DNA from: Arthrobacter sp. AFG20
Lineage (GTDB): Bacteria > Actinomycetota > Actinomycetes > Actinomycetales > Micrococcaceae
Direction: 5' to 3'
Length of the DNA: 64,000 bases
NCBI RefSeq assembly: GCF_002892795.1
Contig: NZ_PJMC01000009.1
Location: 124,001-188,000, forward strand
Part shown: piece by piece, positions 59,116-64,000 of the stretch
How positions within the stretch are numbered: position 1 is the stretch's first letter
Layout: each line of letters starts with the position of its first letter
Notes under the pieces: generated by a model
Databases searched by the model: none
What the model was told of the DNA's origin: nothing
The model's input: the letters and a program-made list of their open reading frames with translations, nothing else
Made by a program: the position numbers and the translations under genes

Positions 59116-59219
59116 GCTGGTTCTGATTGTGGAGCGTAGGCGGGCCTCTATGGCAGTGTCAAGGTCTCACGTGCTTTGTGGGATCGCGCTTTTATACTGT
59201 GGACGCTAGGCTGGTGAGT

Positions 59220-59234
59220 GTCCACAATATGGAT
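59220..59234. promoter_or_regulatory. Candidate IclR operator (IclR side)
   Basis: GTCCACAATATGGAT agrees with the site at 59101-59115 at 12 of 15 bases, 16 bases before the IclR start. A half-site TGTGGACG lies at about 59199. Confidence 0.6.
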
Positions 59235-59250
59235 CATTAGGGGAGAAGCC

Positions 59251-60042
59251 GTGAATCAGGCACCGGTCCAAGGCGCGCAGGTCGTCAGCCGCATCGCAGG
59301 CCTCCTGCGCATCGTGGGACGCAAGCCGGAAGGAAGCCCGCTCGTGGAGCTTGTGCGGGACTCGGGCTTGACGCGTCCTACCGTGCACCGCCTGCTCACG
59401 TCACTCGCGGCCGAGGGCCTCCTCGACCACGACCCCCTGAGCGGCAACTGGGTGCTCGGACCCGAGGCCCTGCTGATGGGATCGGTGGCGGCGGCGCGCT
59501 TTCCCCTGGAGGACTTGGCGAGGCCCAGCCTGCGCCGGCTTGCCGAGGAAAGCGGTGAGAGCGCTTTCTTCTCGATCCGGCGGGGCGCCGAGACCGTGTG
59601 CCTGCTGCGGGAGGAGGGTAGCTTTCCTGTCCGCTCCTTCGTGCTGCACGAGGGTGTTCGGTTCCCGCTGGGCGTGGCTTCGGCCGGAACGGCCATTATG
59701 GCGTTCCTGCCCGAAGCAGAGCAGGAGCAGATCCTGGCCGACTGGGCTCCCCATGCAGGCCAGTACGCGCGGGGCCACCCGGAGGACGTGGTCCGGAAGA
59801 GCCTGCAGGAGACCCGCCGCCGGGGCTACTCGGTGAACCCCGGGTTGGTGCTCGAGGGCAGCTGGGGGATGGGCGCAGCGGTCTTCGACCAGGCAGGCCG
59901 GCCGTCGTGGGCGTTGTCCCTGACGGGCATTGAACCGCGATTCCGTGATGGCCGGCAGGAGATGCTGGGGCGGCTCCTGCTGGAGGAGGCTCACCGGCTC
60001 ACCGTCCGGCTCGGCGCGGGACAGCGCAAGCGGGGGAACTAG
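59251..60042 (+). CDS. IclR family regulator of the CoA-transferase
   Basis: 263 residues. HTH LVRDSGLTRPTVHRLLTSLA and the IclR sensor domain (RFPLGVASAGTAIMAFLPEA; RRRGYSVNPGLVLEGSWGMG). GTG at 59251 follows GGGGAGAAG. It is divergent from the transferase genes, so probably a PcaR-type regulator of them and of itself. Confidence 0.93.
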   Translation: MNQAPVQGAQVVSRIAGLLRIVGRKPEGSPLVELVRDSGLTRPTVHRLLTSLAAEGLLDHDPLSGNWVLGPEALLMGSVAAARFPLEDLARPSLRRLAEESGESAFFSIRRGAETVCLLREEGSFPVRSFVLHEGVRFPLGVASAGTAIMAFLPEAEQEQILADWAPHAGQYARGHPEDVVRKSLQETRRRGYSVNPGLVLEGSWGMGAAVFDQAGRPSWALSLTGIEPRFRDGRQEMLGRLLLEEAHRLTVRLGAGQRKRGN

Positions 60043-60184
60043 CGGCAGCACATGGCCCTGGCGTAGCGATCGGCACTGGTTGCCGCACCCGCCTGCCGGG
60101 AACCGGTGCAAACTGTTGTGGTGCCTGCAGTGCCGTGCCTACCCTTGCACAACGGCGCGGGACAGCAGCAAAGGAGCCGGAGCC

Positions 60185-61099
60185 ATGAGCACCAGGGTCT
60201 ACTTTGAGGAATACGGCGGACCGCAGGTCCTGAGGGTGGGTACGGAGCAGCTGCCCGAGCCGGGTGACGGATTGGTCCGGGTGGAATTCCGGGCGGTCAG
60301 CGTCAACCCCGTGGACTGGAAACTCGTAGCCGGCTATCTGAAAAAGTGGACGCCCCTGGACTTTCCGGCGGTGCCTGGCTGCGAGGCGGCCGGCGTCGTG
60401 ACGGCCGTCGGGCCCGCTTTCGAGGGGTTTGCGGTGGGCGACGAGGTCATTTGGAACGGACTGCTGGGCGGCTACCGGACGGAGGCCGTGGTGCCGGCGG
60501 AGCAGCTGAGCCCCTTGCCGGCGGGCGTGGACTTCGAACAGGCAGCGTGCATCCCGGTGGCAGGTGGCACGGCATATTCGGCCCTGAAGCAGCTCGCGGT
60601 GGGAGCCGGGGACACGGTGCTGATCCATGGAGCCGCGGGAGGGGTTGGCTCCGCCGCGGTCCAGATCGCGCAGGCCTTCGGCGCACGCGTGATCGGTACG
60701 GCGTCGGAGGCCAACCAGGAGTACCTCAGCGAACTGGGGGCCGAACCCGTGACGTACGGCCGCGGCCTGGCCGAACGGGTGCGTTCCCTGGCCGACGACG
60801 CCGGAACGGTCACCGCTGTCCTGGACACCGTGGGGAGCGAGGATTCGCTGGCAGCTACAGCCGAGCTGCTCCAAGGCGCCGGCCGGGCGGTGACCACCGT
60901 TCCGGGCGAGCAGTCATCAGCAGCCGGGCTGGCGGCCCTACAGCAGCTGGAAGGCCGGGTGGCGGAAGCGGGGACACTCGCCGCGGAGGGTCAGATCACC
61001 TTCACCATTGCGCACCGGATGCCACTGATCGAGGCCGCCGAAGCGCTGGAAATCAGCCGCGGCGGCCACGGCCGCGGGAAGATCCTGCTGCTGCCCTAG
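60185..61099 (+). CDS. MDR-type NADPH:quinone oxidoreductase
   Basis: 304 residues. GroES-like N-terminal domain (VEFRAVSVNPVDWKLVAGYL; PAVPGCEAAGVVTAVG) and Rossmann domain with LIHGAAGGVGSAAVQIAQAF. It lacks the catalytic zinc Cys/His set, so it belongs to the zinc-free quinone oxidoreductase group. ATG at 60185 follows GGAGCC. Confidence 0.92.
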   Translation: MSTRVYFEEYGGPQVLRVGTEQLPEPGDGLVRVEFRAVSVNPVDWKLVAGYLKKWTPLDFPAVPGCEAAGVVTAVGPAFEGFAVGDEVIWNGLLGGYRTEAVVPAEQLSPLPAGVDFEQAACIPVAGGTAYSALKQLAVGAGDTVLIHGAAGGVGSAAVQIAQAFGARVIGTASEANQEYLSELGAEPVTYGRGLAERVRSLADDAGTVTAVLDTVGSEDSLAATAELLQGAGRAVTTVPGEQSSAAGLAALQQLEGRVAEAGTLAAEGQITFTIAHRMPLIEAAEALEISRGGHGRGKILLLP

Positions 61100-61122
61100 G
61101 CGGGGCCGGAAGAGGCCTGGGC

Positions 61123-61977
61123 CTAGAGACCTGCCCTGGCCTCTTCCGGCCCCTCGTGCTTCCACCAGGTGTCGAAGATGCTGACCGGCACTGTGCGCTT
61201 GTGCCGGGTCCGCAGGTACTTCTGCTCGATCAGCTCTGCCGCGCTGTCGGAGACATCGCGCCCCTCGAGGTAGTCGTCGATCTGGTCGTAGCTCAGGCCC
61301 AGTTCGTCCTCGTCGGTGCGGCCGGGCCTGTCGTCCAGGAGGTCGGCCGTGGGCACCTTCTTCCACACCCGCTCCGGGGCGCCGAGGTGCTTCAGCAGGG
61401 CCCGGTTCTGCCGCTTGTTCAGGCCGAACAGCGGCAGGATGTCGGCTCCGCCGTCGCCGTACTTGGTGAAGAACCCGGTGACGGACTCAGCGCCGTGGTC
61501 GGTGCCGATGACGAGGTAGTTGTGCTCCCCGGCCAGGGCGTACTGGGCGATCATGCGCGTGCGGGCCTTGGTGTTGCCCTTGTGGAAGTCGGAGATTCCG
61601 TTGCCGACCGTCTTCTCGAACTCGTCCTCGAAGCCGTCCACAGCGGCGGAAATGTTGAAGGTCCATTCCTTGGAGGCCTTGATGAAGTCCAGGGCTGATT
61701 GCGCGTCCTCCTCGTCGTGCTGGACGCCGTAGGGGAGGCGGACAGCCACGAACTGCGCGTCCGTACCCTCTGACTGCAGCTCTTCGACGGCGAGCTGCGC
61801 GAGGCGCCCGGCGAGCGACGAGTCGAGGCCGCCGGAGATGCCCAAAACAAAGCCTTTGGTGCCGGTGGCCTTGAGGTACTCCTTGAGGAAAGTGACGCGT
61901 TTGCGCACCTCCTCTGCGGGATCGATCTGGGGCTGGACGCCCATTTCTGCAATGATCTTGGCCTGGAGTTCGCGCAT
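61123..61977 (-). CDS. nadE: NH3-dependent NAD synthetase
   Basis: 284 residues, close to the 275 of the E. coli enzyme. P-loop [60 protein letters not shown] and [19 protein letters not shown]. No glutaminase domain, so it uses ammonia. It forms NAD from deamido-NAD. ATG at 61977 is chosen; the frame is open to 62007. Confidence 0.96.
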   Translation of the reverse strand: MRELQAKIIAEMGVQPQIDPAEEVRKRVTFLKEYLKATGTKGFVLGISGGLDSSLAGRLAQLAVEELQSEGTDAQFVAVRLPYGVQHDEEDAQSALDFIKASKEWTFNISAAVDGFEDEFEKTVGNGISDFHKGNTKARTRMIAQYALAGEHNYLVIGTDHGAESVTGFFTKYGDGGADILPLFGLNKRQNRALLKHLGAPERVWKKVPTADLLDDRPGRTDEDELGLSYDQIDDYLEGRDVSDSAAELIEQKYLRTRHKRTVPVSIFDTWWKHEGPEEARAGL

Positions 61978-62041
61978 GTGACCCAGCCTAGTCAGCGGGG
62001 TCGGCAAGGCTCAACTGTTTCCGCCGAAGTCCCCGTGGTGT

Positions 62042-62321
62042 CTACCGCGCAGCCGGTGCCGGACCGGTGGAGCCCCGGACCGTCAGATGTGTCGGCATGG
62101 CGGAACGGCTCCGCGTCCCGCCGCCCGCCAGCGGGTTCAGCCGGGCCAGCAGCATGGACACGGCCACCCGGCCGGCCTGTTCGATCGGGGACGCCATGGT
62201 GGACAGCGGCGGATTGCAGAAGTCGGCGCCGAAGATGTCGTCGCAGCCCAACACCGCAGAGTGCTGCCAGGCCATGGATCGTGGGTGGACGGTCCACTGT
62301 TACCGGTCGCGACGTGGCCAC
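62042..62321 (-). pseudogene. LacI family regulator reduced to its two ends
   Basis: The start region (GTG at 62321 with AGGAG four bases upstream) encodes VATSRPVTV, the usual beginning of a LacI protein before its HTH. In another frame the following DNA encodes AVLGCDDIFGADFCNPPLST and MASPIEQAGRVAVSMLLARL, the usual C-terminus. About 230 residues between them are absent, so an internal deletion with frame change is inferred. The gene cannot make a working repressor. Confidence 0.75.
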
Positions 62322-62411
62322 GGCGCTCCTCTCTGAACGTGCGAGCCCTGTGAAAGGGCGGCTCCCTAAACGTGTGACGGCGGCAGGTCCGTCGCACGAG
62401 AATGCCATAGG

Positions 62412-62429
62412 TTGTCAAAGCTTTGGCAA
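62412..62429. promoter_or_regulatory. LacI-type operator before the sugar isomerase operon
   Basis: TTGTCAAAGCTTTGGCAA is a palindrome with one mismatch pair and central AAAGCTTT, between the LacI remnant and the isomerase. It may still be read by another LacI protein. Confidence 0.6.
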
Positions 62430-62549
62430 TCGGTTGTCATTCACATGCCACTTGGCCTAGACTGGCTCCGACACTGTTGTGAACTGCGTCACCGCGCTCA
62501 AGCCGGGAACGGACTGCCGCGCGGCGGCCGCGAAACCAGGAGACCCCGC

Positions 62550-63398
62550 GTGAGCAAAACCCCAACCACCGTCTGGCCGCTATCGGGATTCGGCGACGAG
62601 ATCGATCCGGACCCCGCCATTCAGGCCGCCGTACTGCTTGCCCTGGGGGCTAGCCACATCGAGGTCCGCAGCGCCTGGGGCACCAACGTCTCCGAACTGG
62701 ACGCCGGGCAGGTTGCCCGGCTCAAGGAAATCCTGGACAGCAAGGGCCTGAGGGTGTCCGCCGTAGCCAGCCCCATCGGCAAAGTGGACGTAACCTTGCC
62801 GGTGGACCACGAACTGGACCGGCTCCGCCAGATCATCTCCGTGGCCAAGGGCCTGGAGACGAAGTACATCCGCATCTTCTCGTTCTTCCGCGCCGAGGGC
62901 CGTACGGCCGAAGATATCCGCGCGGACGTTATGGAACGCATGGGTGTGCTGGCAGCGCTAGCCGAGGAGTCCGGCGTCGTACTTCTGCATGAGAACGAAA
63001 AGGGCATTTACGGTGACACGCCCGAGCGTGTCCTGGACATCATGACCACGGTGGACTCGCCGGCGCTCCGCGTCGCCTGGGACAACGCCAACTTCGTCCA
63101 GGTGGGCGTCAAGCCCTACACCGAGGGCTACGCCATGCTTCGCCCCTACCTTGAGTACTTCCAGGTCAAGGACGCCCTCGCGGGCACCGGCAAAGTGGTG
63201 CCCGCCGGCGAAGGTGACGGCGAACTGGACGCCACCATTGCCGCCCTCAAGGCGGACGGCTTCACCGGCTTCGCTTCGCTGGAACCCCACCTGGCAAGCG
63301 CCCATGAACTCGGCGGCTTCTCCGGTCCTGTGGCCTTCGGCGTCGCGGCCCGCGCCTTCGCCGCGCTCGCCGTGAAAAACGGAGTTGAACTCTCTTGA
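62550..63398 (+). CDS. Sugar phosphate isomerase/epimerase (TIM-barrel)
   Basis: 282 residues of the IolE/xylose-isomerase-like barrel: WPLSGFGDEIDPDPAIQAAV, HIEVRSAWGTNVSELD, LLHENEKGIYGDTPERVLDI (metal Glu), LRVAWDNANFVQVGVKPYTE and EYFQVKDALAGTGKVVPAGE. It interconverts a sugar, polyol or keto-inositol. GTG at 62550 with AGGAG upstream. Its stop overlaps the next start by TTGA. Confidence 0.9.
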   Translation: MSKTPTTVWPLSGFGDEIDPDPAIQAAVLLALGASHIEVRSAWGTNVSELDAGQVARLKEILDSKGLRVSAVASPIGKVDVTLPVDHELDRLRQIISVAKGLETKYIRIFSFFRAEGRTAEDIRADVMERMGVLAALAEESGVVLLHENEKGIYGDTPERVLDIMTTVDSPALRVAWDNANFVQVGVKPYTEGYAMLRPYLEYFQVKDALAGTGKVVPAGEGDGELDATIAALKADGFTGFASLEPHLASAHELGGFSGPVAFGVAARAFAALAVKNGVELS

Positions 63399-64000
63399 GC
63401 ACGACGGCGGCGGTCATCGGTTGCGGCGACGTCTCCTCCGTACACTTTGAGGCGCTGGCAAAGCTCGACGGCGCCACGCTGGTAGCGGTCTGCGATGCGG
63501 ATCCGCAGCGGCTGGCTGCCGCCATGGACGCCTATGGTGTCCCCGGCTTCGCCGACCACCTGAGCCTCATCGACGCCGTCGGGCCGGACGTGGTGCACAT
63601 CTGCACCCCGCACGACCAGCACGCCTCGGTGGCCGCGGACTGCCTGGAACGCGGGGTCAATGTCATTGTGGAAAAACCACTGGCTCACACCCTGGCGGAG
63701 GGCGCGCGGCTGGTTAAGGCTGCCTCTGCCGGCAGGGCGAAGATCGCCGTTTGCTTCCAGAACCGGTACAACGCAACGTCGCAGGCCATGCATGCCCTGC
63801 TGTCATCCGGCGAACTGGGGGCGGTGGAGGGCGCGTCCGCAACGGTGCTGTGGCAGCGCTCCGCCGAGTACTACCAAAACCGGCCGTGGCGGGGGACCTG
63901 GGCCGGCGGTGGAGGCGGGCTGATGATGAACCAGGCGATCCACACGGTGGACCTGCTTCAATGGCTGATGGGGGACGTTGTGGCGGTAAGCGGCAGCGCT
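63395..64000 (+). CDS. Gfo/Idh/MocA family oxidoreductase, partial (runs off right edge)
   Basis: The first 202 residues are visible from a TTG start overlapping the previous stop. Rossmann AAVIGCGDVSSVHFEALAKL, then VVHICTPHDQHASVAADCLE, NVIVEKPLAHTLAEGARLVK (the conserved EKP) and GGLMMNQAIHTVDLLQWLMG. It oxidises a sugar or inositol with NAD(P) and works with the isomerase. Confidence 0.92.
   Translation, partial: MSTTAAVIGCGDVSSVHFEALAKLDGATLVAVCDADPQRLAAAMDAYGVPGFADHLSLIDAVGPDVVHICTPHDQHASVAADCLERGVNVIVEKPLAHTLAEGARLVKAASAGRAKIAVCFQNRYNATSQAMHALLSSGELGAVEGASATVLWQRSAEYYQNRPWRGTWAGGGGGLMMNQAIHTVDLLQWLMGDVVAVSGSA

Noticed and set aside
59930..60184. N-terminal extension of the quinone oxidoreductase by 85 codons
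   Set aside because: It overlaps the IclR gene and shows no family similarity; the ATG at 60185 gives the normal family length.

Overview
The window comes from a high-GC actinobacterium, most likely Micrococcaceae of the Arthrobacter/Pseudarthrobacter type. Evidence: strong G/C third-position bias, frequent GTG starts, ATGA/GTGA gene overlaps, a MsiK-style sugar ABC importer without its own ATPase, an ANTAR-domain protein, an Asp23/AmaP cluster and actinobacterial valine and histidine catabolic genes. The genus is inferred from gene content and style, not from a database search. No prophage, insertion sequence or CRISPR array is seen. The ends cut an amino-acid permease (left) and a Gfo/Idh/MocA dehydrogenase (right).

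Layout. 1-11.7 kb: histidine utilisation (permease, SDR, IclR regulator, hutU, hutH, and hutG further on), interrupted by two small proteins, a Na+/H+ antiporter and a bifunctional penicillin-binding protein. 11.7-27 kb: housekeeping and envelope genes (purine permease, CopC protein, universal stress protein paired with a rifampin-phosphotransferase-like PEP-utilising protein, DedA protein, LolA-like protein with an ABC exporter, NlpC/P60 hydrolase, cation efflux, mini-zincin, EamA exporter). 27.2-28 kb: tRNA-Glu, tRNA-Asp and tRNA-Phe, a terminator, and eight 32-bp tandem repeats. 28-40 kb: secreted levansucrase, a lipoprotein, a five-gene Asp23/AmaP envelope-stress cluster, an alpha-glucosidase divergent from a sugar ABC importer, and a LacI regulator. 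40-47 kb: exonuclease III and a valine catabolic operon (mmsA, hydrolase, mmsB, enoyl-CoA hydratase). 47-54 kb: ArsR, DUF1508 and PAS-ANTAR proteins; a MarR/acyl-CoA synthetase/acyl-CoA dehydrogenase locus; DinB and cold-shock proteins. 54-57.5 kb: a NarL-type two-component system divergent from an HbpS/GlcG-like secreted protein and an ankyrin lipoprotein. 57.6-64 kb: 3-oxoacid CoA-transferase with its IclR regulator, a quinone oxidoreductase, NAD synthetase, a LacI gene reduced to its two ends, and the start of a sugar/polyol operon.

The most informative non-coding signals are candidate operators that tie genes into regulons. A palindrome TGTCYGG-N4-CCGGACA recurs near the IclR gene, hutU and hutG. 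A near-identical LacI-type palindrome lies upstream of both levansucrase and the alpha-glucosidase/ABC divergon. A repeated GTCCA-N5-TGGAY motif flanks the CoA-transferase/IclR divergon. A LacI-type palindrome is retained next to the deleted LacI gene.
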